From: Ardenticatenia bacterium
GTDB lineage: Bacteria; Chloroflexota; Anaerolineae; Aggregatilineales; Ch27
Direction of reading: 5' to 3'
Length of the DNA: 10,557 nt
NCBI GenBank assembly: GCA_026983935.1
Contig: JALSTC010000545.1
Span: 1 to 10,557 of the forward strand
Below are positions 1 through 7,227 of the stretch, one piece after another (the stretch's first letter is position 1; each line of letters opens with the position of its first letter). A model generated the notes under the pieces. The model worked only from the letters and a program-made list of their open reading frames with translations. It had not been told where the DNA came from and made no database searches. The position numbers and the translations under genes are program-made.

Positions 1-3000
1 TGCCCCGCGAGCAATGCGGCGCTCCAACGCGACATGGTCAAAGCCCATCTCCGGCGTGAGGTACTGGTATACCACACCGCCCGTCATACCGGCGAATGCA
101 TATGGCCCCGGATCACCCATGATCAGAACGCGACCAGAAGTCATATACTCACAGGCAAAGCCCTTCAGGTTGGCATGCACACCTGTCACACCAAGCGAAT
201 CGTCAATTGGCGTCGTGATCTCGCCGCCAAAAACCACATCAGCCCCCGAGAGGCGAATACAGGCCCGCGAATCGGCATCCCCCTGGACGATGAGTAAACC
301 TCGCTGTGCGCCATATGCAAAGCTCTTGCCAACGCTGCCGTCTAACCGTACGCCATCATGATTAAGCCCCTTCATAACAGCCACTCGCCCACCGTTGGCG
401 CTCTTTGCCGCACCATCCTGAACGCCGCCTTCGATCAGGACATCCATTTTTTCCGTCACCCAGGCAGCAAATCCATTGCCCCCGATAGACGATGGGCCGA
501 AATTCAGATGCAGGCATTCAATCTGCCTGGCCAGATCGTCATTGCGCACAATCTCACCGGCCAGGTGCGAACCAAGCACGCGGTCATAGGCCATCACCTC
601 ATCCTGGTATGTGATTACCGGCTCATCGTCCAGGACGGCTTCAATCACCTGATCGGTGATCGTCTTGGTGAGGTTGTTGCGCGGACGGGTCAGCCGCCGC
701 CCGACGCCAGCATCTGTTCCTGTGCGCCGCCTGACCGGGATGTGTTCCAGCATGGGTGACAGGTCAATTCGATCCTGAGCCTGCACCTGTTCCAGAAGAT
801 CGGCGCGGCCAACCAGCTCCTGCAGATTCTGCGCGCCCAACCGGGCGGTCAGACGGCACAGCTCCTCCCCGATCACACCGAACACGCGCACAATGTTTTC
901 CACGGCACGATCGTAGTCACGGGGCACGAAGCTCTTCAGGCCCTTCTGCTTCGCTTCTTCGACCGTCTTGATGTGGGTCGTGATCCCCACGTGACACTGG
1001 CCTTCGTGGCACTTACGGCAGATCGTACAGCCAACTGCCACCATTGCCATAGTGGCAAATCCCACGCGGTTCGCGCCAAGTAAGATCATCTTCATTGCGT
1101 CAGCGCCGGTCTTCATCCCACCATCACACCACAGTTCGACCCGGTGACGCAGCCCTGCGTCAATCAGTGCACGATGCGCTTGAATCACCCCGACCTCGGC
1201 TGGCAGCCCCACGTACTGCAGGGCATGACGTCGGGCCGCACCGGTCGCGCCATCATAGCCGGTCAGATTGATAATATCCGCACCGGCTTTGGCAATCCCT
1301 ACCGCAATAATGCCAATTCCGGGCACAACGGGCACTTTCACCGAAATGCGGGCACGGGGGTTGACGGTCTTCAGTTCCTCCACAAGTTGAGCCAGGTCCT
1401 CAATCGAGTAAATATCATGATTGTTCGAAGGGGAAATCAGCGGGACAAAGGGCGGCGTCCGGCGGGCACTCGCCACCTCCGGTGAGACCTTATAAGCAGG
1501 CAGCATGCCCCCTTCGCCCGGCTTGGCCCCCTGCCCAATCTTGATCTCAATCACGCTGGCGGAATTCAAAAATGCGGCGTTGACGCCAAAGCGCCCAGAC
1601 GCCACCTGCTGGCCCCGATTGGACGTGTACTTCCCCATCATATCGGGCAGTTCACCGCCTTCCCCATTGATACACAGGATGTTGAGCCGCTTTGCTGCTT
1701 CCGCGTAGGCACGATAGGCCAGCTCACCCTGCGAACCAAAAGACATCGCACTGATCAACACGGGCATGTCGTGCTGCCCGACGCCGATGCTGACATCGGA
1801 TGGCTCAGCAGGAGAATCAATCTGCTTGAAATCCAGCACATGCCGCAGGGCGACCGGCAGGTTTACCGTCAGCGAACGGTAGGCCTCGATGAATTCATCC
1901 ATCGTCAGTTCGCCATGGGCAACAGCCTGTGCTTTCTTATAGAATTTAGGGTACAGGCGGTCCACGCGGGCGAGCGCCGCCTTCGCTTCGCCACGCAGTT
2001 CCATGCCGCGCCGGCGAGCCTCCTCATTCAACCGCTGCCACGTCAAGCCGATGCCTGGCCTGCCAAAATAGTTGGGCGTTTGCAGTGCTTCGGCCACATC
2101 TGGGGCCAGGCCGATGGCGCTGAAAGCCCTCCCGTAGCCACGCAGTTCATGGCAGCCAATTGTAGAAATGACCTTTTCCAGCCCAATGGTCAGCGTCCGC
2201 AGCAGCCGGGTCTGGGTCTCCGCCATCTGATCGGGATCAGTCAGGGTCTTGCGCGGCTTATCGGCATGGATCGCCACCGCCAGCATGGCATATGGATTCA
2301 CAGCATCGGCGCCAAAGCCATACAACAGCACCAGATCATGCAGAGTGCGTATGCTGGCGCTTCGGACAATCAATCCTGTCCGGCGGCGCAGATTGCCTTC
2401 TTCTTCAACTTCAACCTGGCGCAAGGCACGGTCAACATAGGCCGTCGCCAGATGGGGGTCCAGCCAGTTCAGCCCGTCCTGAAGTGTCCGGCTGTCATCC
2501 AGCACCAGGCACTGCGCGCCATGGCGGACAGCTTCTACGGCCCCTTTTGCCAGCCTCTCCAATGCTGCCTGGACGTCTTCCTCAGGCTGAACGCCGAGGG
2601 TCAGCACAGCAGACCGTGAAGCAAAGTACCCCAACAGGGTTTCGATACTCAGCGTGCCGAGTGCTTCTGCAACCCGCTGAGCGACAGCAGCATCCCCCAG
2701 CAAAGGATGTCCGCCCGACAGCAGTGGCGTTTCCAACGCAATCAGCAGGTCATGCTCTTCCGGAACGGCACCAATAGGAGGCCGCGCACCGACAAGTGTC
2801 CGTGTAGAGAAAACTTCGGACTCTCGCTCTCGATCAATGGAGGGATTGGTAACGACGGCAACAGTTTCCTTAAAATAGTCAGCCAGATTCACACGGTTGC
2901 GGCTCAGCGCCGCCAGAGGAGCGTCATGCCCCAGCGAACCCACCGGATCCTTGCCGCTCGCCGCCAGGGCCTCGATTTCGCGCAAATGCTCACGGTTCCA

Positions 3001-4503
3001 ACCCGCCGCCGCGAGTACAACCGTATCTACCCGACTCGCATCAGGCAACTGCCAGGGGGCATTCCCGGCAGGTTGAGGCGCCACCGTCACCGGGGCCGAG
3101 AGGCGGGGAAGAACGTCAACGGCGGTGACGGCACGTCCCACCCTACCCGGTTGACGCTCGCGCGGCACGGCGGGCGCTCCTGGCAGTGGTGATATGTCAG
3201 GCTGCTGCCCGTCATCTCGATCATCGCGATAGCGCCCGGTGAAAGACGATGATTCGCGGCGAAAGACGCGCCCCGTGACAAAGTGCCGGATATCCGCATG
3301 GTCAAAGACCTCAACACCGCGCCCCCGTATCACATGTAGAGCAACTTTTTCGCCGGGCGCAAGAGGACGGGCGTCTCGCACCACGTGGTCCAGAGGAACC
3401 ACACCTCGCTCAGAACTCAGGACGAACTCTTTCTCCGTTTCAATGAACCACAGCGGGCGCAGTCCGAGGGCATCCACACTAGAGGCGACCGTATCGCCAT
3501 AACGCGCGACAATCGCCGCTGGCCCCTGGGCATACGGGCCAAATACCTGCCGCAGCCATGTATAGACCCGCTGCATGTCCGGCTGCATATGATCGATCTC
3601 ATACGGCACCGGTGGGAAGATCATTTCCATCGCCTCAATCAGACTGAATCCATGCTTGACACATAATGTGTGCAGCATCCGATCCACGTCCTGCGAGTCG
3701 GAGTTATCCGGCGCAAACCACGCGCCAAGCTGCGCGGCCTCATGCCGAAAGCGCTGGATCGTATTGATTTCTCCATTGTGTCCCAGCAGTGCAAAGGGCT
3801 GCACGCGCTCAAAGCTGGAGGCCGTATTGGTCGAATAGCGAGCATGGCAGAGTGCGATGGCGGTATCAAACTGACGATCCTGCAGATCGGGATAGAAACG
3901 CGGCAGCACTTCCACAGAACTCCGCGCTTTATAGACCACATTGAATGAGCTGAGCGACGCAAAGTGAACAGGCAGAGTCTGTTCCAGAGCAACCTGCGCT
4001 TCGAAAAGCCGTGCCTCCACGTTGTCACCGTCGGCGTACCCGGCGAACTGCCAGAAGGTCGGCATCTCTGCACGCGCCTGCGGCCCGAGCACCTCCGGAC
4101 GGATGCGTCCGGGCCGATCCAGCAGCAAACTCAGACCGGCTTCATTGAATCGCCGACTCATCTGATCAAGCAACGCCGAACGATCTTCCCCGGGCGGGAT
4201 AAAACAGTGACCGACCCAGAATCGCGGATCGGTCGCCAGAGATGAACGCAGCCCGGCCTGACTCAATTGTTTTGCCCATAACTGGCGCGGGATGTCCGTT
4301 TGAACACCTGCGCCATCCCCCTCACCATTGACCAGCCCGGTGCGATGGCCCATCTGGGCCAGCGCACGAAGGGCGCGCTTGAGCGTGCCATGTGTGCTTT
4401 CACCGCGCTTACGGACGCTGACCAACAGTGCGCAGGCATCGTGCTCCGTGCCAAAGGGCGCATGGGCCGGGGTATCTGTACGCACATGCGGAATTTCCGG
4501 CAT
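1..4503 (-). CDS. gltB: Glutamate synthase large (alpha) subunit, 3' end outside window
   Basis: Makes glutamate from glutamine and 2-oxoglutarate in the cytoplasm. The frame is open for 1501 codons and leaves the window before its stop. The ATG at 4503 is fixed by a GAGGAGGAG ribosome site. Visible domains in order: class-II glutaminase with putative nucleophile Cys24 (HDACALL, so an N-terminal propeptide is presumably removed), HRTG 53-56, GEGDGAG 60-66, ARYSTNT 221-227 and HNGEINTI 242-249; a proline/arginine-rich linker about 424-485; the central domain (GSLGHDAPLAALS, VTNPSID); the FMN-binding synthase domain (GQGAKPGEGG, HDIYSIEDLAQL, LTGYDGATGAA) with 3Fe-4S ligands Cys1159, Cys1165 and Cys1170; then the GXGXG beta-helix from about 1290, with FACEYMTSG and FAGMTGG near the edge. 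By family length roughly the last hundred residues are missing. The small subunit gltD is not in view. It has its own upstream region and is probably transcribed separately from the repair operon. The identification is firm; the exact subfamily is not. Confidence 0.97.
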   Translation of the reverse strand, partial: MPEIPHVRTDTPAHAPFGTEHDACALLVSVRKRGESTHGTLKRALRALAQMGHRTGLVNGEGDGAGVQTDIPRQLWAKQLSQAGLRSSLATDPRFWVGHCFIPPGEDRSALLDQMSRRFNEAGLSLLLDRPGRIRPEVLGPQARAEMPTFWQFAGYADGDNVEARLFEAQVALEQTLPVHFASLSSFNVVYKARSSVEVLPRFYPDLQDRQFDTAIALCHARYSTNTASSFERVQPFALLGHNGEINTIQRFRHEAAQLGAWFAPDNSDSQDVDRMLHTLCVKHGFSLIEAMEMIFPPVPYEIDHMQPDMQRVYTWLRQVFGPYAQGPAAIVARYGDTVASSVDALGLRPLWFIETEKEFVLSSERGVVPLDHVVRDARPLAPGEKVALHVIRGRGVEVFDHADIRHFVTGRVFRRESSSFTGRYRDDRDDGQQPDISPLPGAPAVPRERQPGRVGRAVTAVDVLPRLSAPVTVAPQPAGNAPWQLPDASRVDTVVLAAAGWNREHLREIEALAASGKDPVGSLGHDAPLAALSRNRVNLADYFKETVAVVTNPSIDRERESEVFSTRTLVGARPPIGAVPEEHDLLIALETPLLSGGHPLLGDAAVAQRVAEALGTLSIETLLGYFASRSAVLTLGVQPEEDVQAALERLAKGAVEAVRHGAQCLVLDDSRTLQDGLNWLDPHLATAYVDRALRQVEVEEEGNLRRRTGLIVRSASIRTLHDLVLLYGFGADAVNPYAMLAVAIHADKPRKTLTDPDQMAETQTRLLRTLTIGLEKVISTIGCHELRGYGRAFSAIGLAPDVAEALQTPNYFGRPGIGLTWQRLNEEARRRGMELRGEAKAALARVDRLYPKFYKKAQAVAHGELTMDEFIEAYRSLTVNLPVALRHVLDFKQIDSPAEPSDVSIGVGQHDMPVLISAMSFGSQGELAYRAYAEAAKRLNILCINGEGGELPDMMGKYTSNRGQQVASGRFGVNAAFLNSASVIEIKIGQGAKPGEGGMLPAYKVSPEVASARRTPPFVPLISPSNNHDIYSIEDLAQLVEELKTVNPRARISVKVPVVPGIGIIAVGIAKAGADIINLTGYDGATGAARRHALQYVGLPAEVGVIQAHRALIDAGLRHRVELWCDGGMKTGADAMKMILLGANRVGFATMAMVAVGCTICRKCHEGQCHVGITTHIKTVEEAKQKGLKSFVPRDYDRAVENIVRVFGVIGEELCRLTARLGAQNLQELVGRADLLEQVQAQDRIDLSPMLEHIPVRRRTGTDAGVGRRLTRPRNNLTKTITDQVIEAVLDDEPVITYQDEVMAYDRVLGSHLAGEIVRNDDLARQIECLHLNFGPSSIGGNGFAAWVTEKMDVLIEGGVQDGAAKSANGGRVAVMKGLNHDGVRLDGSVGKSFAYGAQRGLLIVQGDADSRACIRLSGADVVFGGEITTPIDDSLGVTGVHANLKGFACEYMTSGRVLIMGDPGPYAFAGMTGGVVYQYLTPEMGFDHVALERRIARGA

Positions 4504-4506
4504 AAT

Positions 4507-4515
4507 CTCCTCCTC
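4507..4515 (-). promoter_or_regulatory. Ribosome binding site of gltB
   Basis: On the minus strand GAGGAGGAG lies just before the ATG at 4503, with AGGAGG five bases from the start codon. This strong site decides the start, because no other in-frame start with a comparable site is seen upstream. Confidence 0.85.
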
Positions 4516-4520
4516 AAAAT

Positions 4521-4566
4521 GCCGCTGTGATGCAGCCGCGGGAGAGGCCAAAAGAGCAGCGGCTAC
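4521..4566 (-). promoter_or_regulatory. Mutually exclusive hairpins in the gltB leader
   Basis: On the minus strand the segment at 4559-4566 (GTAGCCGC) can pair with 4532-4539 (GCGGCTGC), giving an 8-bp stem with one U-G pair. The overlapping segment at 4557-4563 (GCCGCTG) can instead pair perfectly with 4521-4527 (CAGCGGC), six bases before the ribosome site. The two pairings share 4559-4563 and cannot coexist. The complementarity is visible in the sequence; that it acts as a translation switch is inference, and GC-rich sequence makes such pairings fairly easy by chance. No known riboswitch class was recognised. Confidence 0.35.
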
Positions 4567-4588
4567 TCCTGCCCGCCACTGCCATAAA

Positions 4589-4670
4589 ACAGACGCCCGA
4601 CGGCATCCAATGCCGGGGAACGCCACAGGTCTCTGTAGTTTCTGTCTGTGCTGAAGCGCTCCGGCTTCAG
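4589..4670 (-). other. Structured part of the gltB 5' leader, no known class
   Basis: Three nested or neighbouring stems are visible on the minus strand. There is a 7-bp hairpin CTGAAGC/GCTTCAG (4651-4657 with 4664-4670, loop of 6). There is a 6-bp closing stem ACAGAC/GTCTGT (4644-4649 with 4589-4594). Inside it is a 6-bp hairpin CGGCAT/ATGCCG with a 3-base loop (4601-4615). If transcription starts near 4682 this would all lie in the gltB mRNA leader. I compared it by eye with the glutamine (glnA), cobalamin, fluoride and T-box leaders and saw no convincing match. Confidence 0.3.
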
Positions 4671-4688
4671 GGTTCAAGGATTTACTTT

Positions 4689-4718
4689 ATCCTAAAAGAA
4701 AAATGGAGCGCCTGTCAT
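4689..4718 (-). promoter_or_regulatory. Candidate sigma-70-type promoter for gltB
   Basis: On the minus strand ATGACA (4713-4718, one mismatch to TTGACA) is followed after 18 bases by TAGGAT (4689-4694, two mismatches to TATAAT), within the AT-rich tract just before the leader. Transcription would begin near 4682, giving a leader of about 180 nt. It is the best match I see in the intergenic region, but the match is moderate and the host's promoter consensus is unknown. Confidence 0.4.
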
Positions 4719-4747
4719 GTTGTAGACTGCGAGAAGATGGGACTGCA

Positions 4748-4769
4748 TTTTGCCGAAAATGTGGCAAAA
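4748..4769. promoter_or_regulatory. 7-bp inverted repeat, possible operator upstream of gltB
   Basis: TTTTGCC at 4748-4754 and its exact reverse complement GGCAAAA at 4763-4769 flank an 8-base spacer. The dyad centre is about 76 bases upstream of the inferred gltB transcription start, a usual place for an activator. The arms and spacing fit a dimeric regulator, but I cannot assign one; it does not match the GTA-N8-TAC of NtcA. It could also form a weak hairpin. Confidence 0.35.
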
Positions 4770-4897
4770 CATACAAACAGAAAGGGGCACTTTTGTGATG
4801 GTTTCCCAAATGTACCTCTTTTGAGAGCCTTCCGGTGCACAGCAGTGACACAAATCCCGGCGGTGCTCAAGATGAGCGTGTCCCGGGCAGCCAACAG

Positions 4898-4939
4898 GCA
4901 TACGGCCAATGGGTATAAAACCGCCCATTGGCCGTATGC
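4898..4939 (-). terminator. Perfect 16-bp inverted repeat after herA, candidate terminator
   Basis: The arms at 4898-4913 and 4924-4939 are exact reverse complements (GCATACGGCCAATGGG and its complement) around a 10-base loop. The repeat begins 7 bases below the herA stop codon and closes the repair operon. The stem is strong, yet the minus strand continues CTGTTGGCTGCC with no run of T, so this is not a textbook rho-independent terminator. It may still stop transcription, protect the mRNA 3' end or be a dispersed palindromic repeat. The symmetry itself is certain; the role is inferred from position. Confidence 0.55.
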
Positions 4940-4946
4940 GCCACTG

Positions 4947-6614
4947 TCACTCTTTCTTGAACAAACGCGAACGGCGTCGAGGCTGCTGCAGCGGCGCTGC
5001 ATCTCGCTGGCGCATCTGCTCATGCGCATCGTCAAAGTAGGCAACCCACTCTTCCGGCGCGGGAATGTCTTCTCCCCCATGGGGGGTATGACGCCGCCGG
5101 ATGTGGCAAAGCACGGGGGTATTCACCGCCATACCGGAAATGATCGCCTGCCCCTTGGTCAGCGCAGGGAGTTCGTTCAATAGATCGCGTCCAACACTTT
5201 CCACACTCTCGCGGACACGAGCCTGATCAACCGGATTGACGATGCGCAGCAAGAACTGTGTATTGCACTGTGACAGCACGTCCGGGTCGAGTTTGCCGGG
5301 GCGCTGACTGATCAATCCCACGCCGACGCCAAACTTGCGGCCCTCTGCCAGAATTTTCTTGAGGATACCCGTCGTGACAATATCTGCCCCGGCGGGGGCG
5401 AAATTATGTGCTTCCTCGATGAGAATGAACACGGGATATGGCAGATAGTAATCATCACCAGCATCAACGCTGTTGTTCTTGGTGCGCAGGCGGGCATTGA
5501 AAATGCGCCGCAGCAGCGCCGCCACGATGACCTGCTGCTGCCGGGCTTCAACCTGACTGAGCTGCATCACCGTGCAGCGCCCGGGCCGGAACAGTTCATC
5601 AAGCGGAGTCTGCTCCTGATCATCAAAAATCTGGTCGCGCCCGGTTTTGATTGTACTGCGCAAGCGCCATAAAAGTGCGTTGGCCGATCCACGATCAAAG
5701 GAATCTTCTTCGTTCTCACCTTCCCGCTGAATCGCTTCATCCAGTTCATTCAGCGTCCAGCGATCTTCCTGCTGACTCCGGCTGCGGCTCATCTGCTGTG
5801 CCCGCCGGTAAGCCCGTCCGAGCACATAGCTCATGCGCTCCGAAACGTTGGGCAGCAGATAGCGCAGATCGCCCTGCTCCAGCGCTCCAACCCGGATTTT
5901 CACATCGCCGGGCCTGTAGATACGCGCTTCCGGACGGTAGCGTTTGCTGCCCAGCGCTTTGTGATTGGCCAATTCGGCCAACGTGTCATATTCACCATGC
6001 GGATCAATCACCAGCACCGCTGCCCGGTTGTTGGGTTTGAGCATTTCCTCGATCAATACACTGGCGGTATAGCTCTTGCCTGCACCAGTGCTGGCGATGA
6101 TCGCCAGATGGGTGCTGGCGACCGCCCCCACATCAATGGCGATAGGCACTTCGCCCCGGGCACGGCTGAGCAGCCAGCCGATCGTCGCCGCGCCGACTTC
6201 ACCGGGCTGCACCCGGCTGAGCACCATGGACAGGTATTCATCCTCCGCCAGCATGATCGGCGTGCCGACATGTGGCGGCACACGGGGATTGATGAAATCA
6301 CGCAGGTCAGCGTCATAGTAGCCAATCACTTCCGCTGTAATTTCGAACAGTTCGCTGGTTCTGCCGCTGTAACCAACAATGGCAGCCACGTGATTCGGAT
6401 CGATCTGCGGATCGCCGGAAAACGCGTCGGGATACAGGCGCAGCGGGCGGCGTTCGATCACCCGCGCCAGAATGGTCTGCCATGTTCCATCAACAGAAGC
6501 CTCATAAGTGATAAACTCTCCGACTTTGAGCCGCTGCTCGACATCCGGCGAGACAAACAGAAAACTGTGGGGCGTTGGCCCCGGCCCTTTGGCACGTCCC
6601 AAGGGCTGATTCAT
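4947..6614 (-). CDS. herA: HerA-type hexameric DNA translocase/helicase ATPase
   Basis: A 555-residue FtsK/HerA-superfamily ATPase that pumps along double-stranded DNA and works with NurA to resect DNA ends. Residues about 15-120 look like the HAS beta-barrel used for NurA docking (VGEFITYEA, ILARVIERRPL, ITAEVIGYYD). The RecA-like core carries Walker A ASTGAGKS (174-181), the family motif VIDPHGEYD (202-210), Walker B VFILIEEAHNFAP (395-407) with Glu400/Glu401, and the sensor/arginine stretch SQRPGKLDPDVLSQCNTQFL (436-455). An insertion rich in charged residues (about 275-305) and a basic C-terminus (PRRRSRLFKKE) are also visible. The ATG at 6614 overlaps the stop of the preceding gene as ATGA and has GGGAGG six bases upstream, so translation is probably coupled. 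Length fits archaeal and bacterial HerA. Its neighbours favour HerA over other VirB4/FtsK relatives. Confidence 0.93.
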   Translation of the reverse strand: MNQPLGRAKGPGPTPHSFLFVSPDVEQRLKVGEFITYEASVDGTWQTILARVIERRPLRLYPDAFSGDPQIDPNHVAAIVGYSGRTSELFEITAEVIGYYDADLRDFINPRVPPHVGTPIMLAEDEYLSMVLSRVQPGEVGAATIGWLLSRARGEVPIAIDVGAVASTHLAIIASTGAGKSYTASVLIEEMLKPNNRAAVLVIDPHGEYDTLAELANHKALGSKRYRPEARIYRPGDVKIRVGALEQGDLRYLLPNVSERMSYVLGRAYRRAQQMSRSRSQQEDRWTLNELDEAIQREGENEEDSFDRGSANALLWRLRSTIKTGRDQIFDDQEQTPLDELFRPGRCTVMQLSQVEARQQQVIVAALLRRIFNARLRTKNNSVDAGDDYYLPYPVFILIEEAHNFAPAGADIVTTGILKKILAEGRKFGVGVGLISQRPGKLDPDVLSQCNTQFLLRIVNPVDQARVRESVESVGRDLLNELPALTKGQAIISGMAVNTPVLCHIRRRHTPHGGEDIPAPEEWVAYFDDAHEQMRQRDAAPLQQPRRRSRLFKKE

Positions 6615-7216
6615 TGCATACCTCCCATCGGCCCGATCTGTGTCCGCCAGTTCAGGTCATCGGCCAGCACAGCCAGTTCGGTTTGATAGTCCGGCAGCAG
6701 ATCGGCCAGTTGAGCCAGCACCGTACGGGCGAGATGGTAAGCCAACGGGCTATCCTGCTGAACGACCACCGGCAGATAGGTCAGATTCAAGCCGTCCGCC
6801 CCCATGTGAAACCCCTGTATCTGTTCCACTGTCATCTGCTGCACCAGCGCATCACTGTTGGCAGCCAGCAGCGGCACGCCCTGATAGACACGTCCCTCAC
6901 CATCTATCCGACCGATGGCATTGATACCCACCAGCACCGCCCGCTCATTCAAGTAATCTGGCGCGAAGCTCATCAACTCACGCTCCGGTGAAAGGCGCGG
7001 CCCCAGGCGGCCAAAGTCCGGATTCAGCAGGACGGTATCATAGATCAGGCCGACCAGATATCCTGCGTGTTTGCCTGTCAGCTCCACACTGACAAACGTC
7101 CCCAGTGCATAATTGTCCGGCTGCGGCACGACGTCAACTTCGTGGACGCCGTAAATCTGGCACACATAATCGGTATGCCCATTCGACTTAACAATCTTCC
7201 CCAGCGATAACGTCAC
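6611..7216 (-). CDS. Putative free-standing HAS-barrel protein between nurA and herA
   Basis: A 201-residue protein that I recognise only at fold level. The first ~65 residues (GKIVKSNGHTDYVCQIYG, FVSVEL, GYLVGLIYDT, NP) alternate short beta strands and resemble the HAS barrel at the N-terminus of HerA and of ATP synthase subunits. The rest has strand-rich stretches (ERAVLVGINAIG, GVPLLAANSDALV) and a helical C-terminus (about 155-190). There is no signal peptide, membrane segment, Walker motif or obvious catalytic set. It starts with GTG at 7216, with GGGAGG six bases upstream that touches the nurA stop codon; the gap to nurA is 11 bases, and the end overlaps herA by 4. Such placement suggests a partner of the HerA-NurA complex, for instance an adaptor barrel. 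That function is inference; the coding call itself is strong. Confidence 0.85.
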   Translation of the reverse strand: MTLSLGKIVKSNGHTDYVCQIYGVHEVDVVPQPDNYALGTFVSVELTGKHAGYLVGLIYDTVLLNPDFGRLGPRLSPERELMSFAPDYLNERAVLVGINAIGRIDGEGRVYQGVPLLAANSDALVQQMTVEQIQGFHMGADGLNLTYLPVVVQQDSPLAYHLARTVLAQLADLLPDYQTELAVLADDLNWRTQIGPMGGMQ

Positions 7217-7227
7217 CAGCCACCTCC

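Noticed and set aside
1771..2619. A 282-codon plus-strand frame and overlapping shorter ones between 1 and 4245
   Set aside because: They are antisense to the continuous gltB frame, are mutually overlapping and lack ribosome sites or family motifs.
4692..4928. A 78-codon minus-strand frame in the herA-gltB gap
   Set aside because: Its ATG falls inside the right arm of the 16-bp inverted repeat, it has no ribosome site, and its translation shows nothing recognisable; it also runs through the candidate operator and promoter.
4504..4946. Possible known riboswitch, T-box or tRNA-like element upstream of gltB
   Set aside because: I looked for glutamine, cobalamin, fluoride and T-box signature sequences and for a tRNA cloverleaf, and found none matching well enough to name.
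4527..5183. A 218-codon plus-strand frame crossing the intergenic region
   Set aside because: It spans the operator-like dyad, both arms of the inverted repeat and the 3' end of herA in antisense, with no ribosome site or domain.
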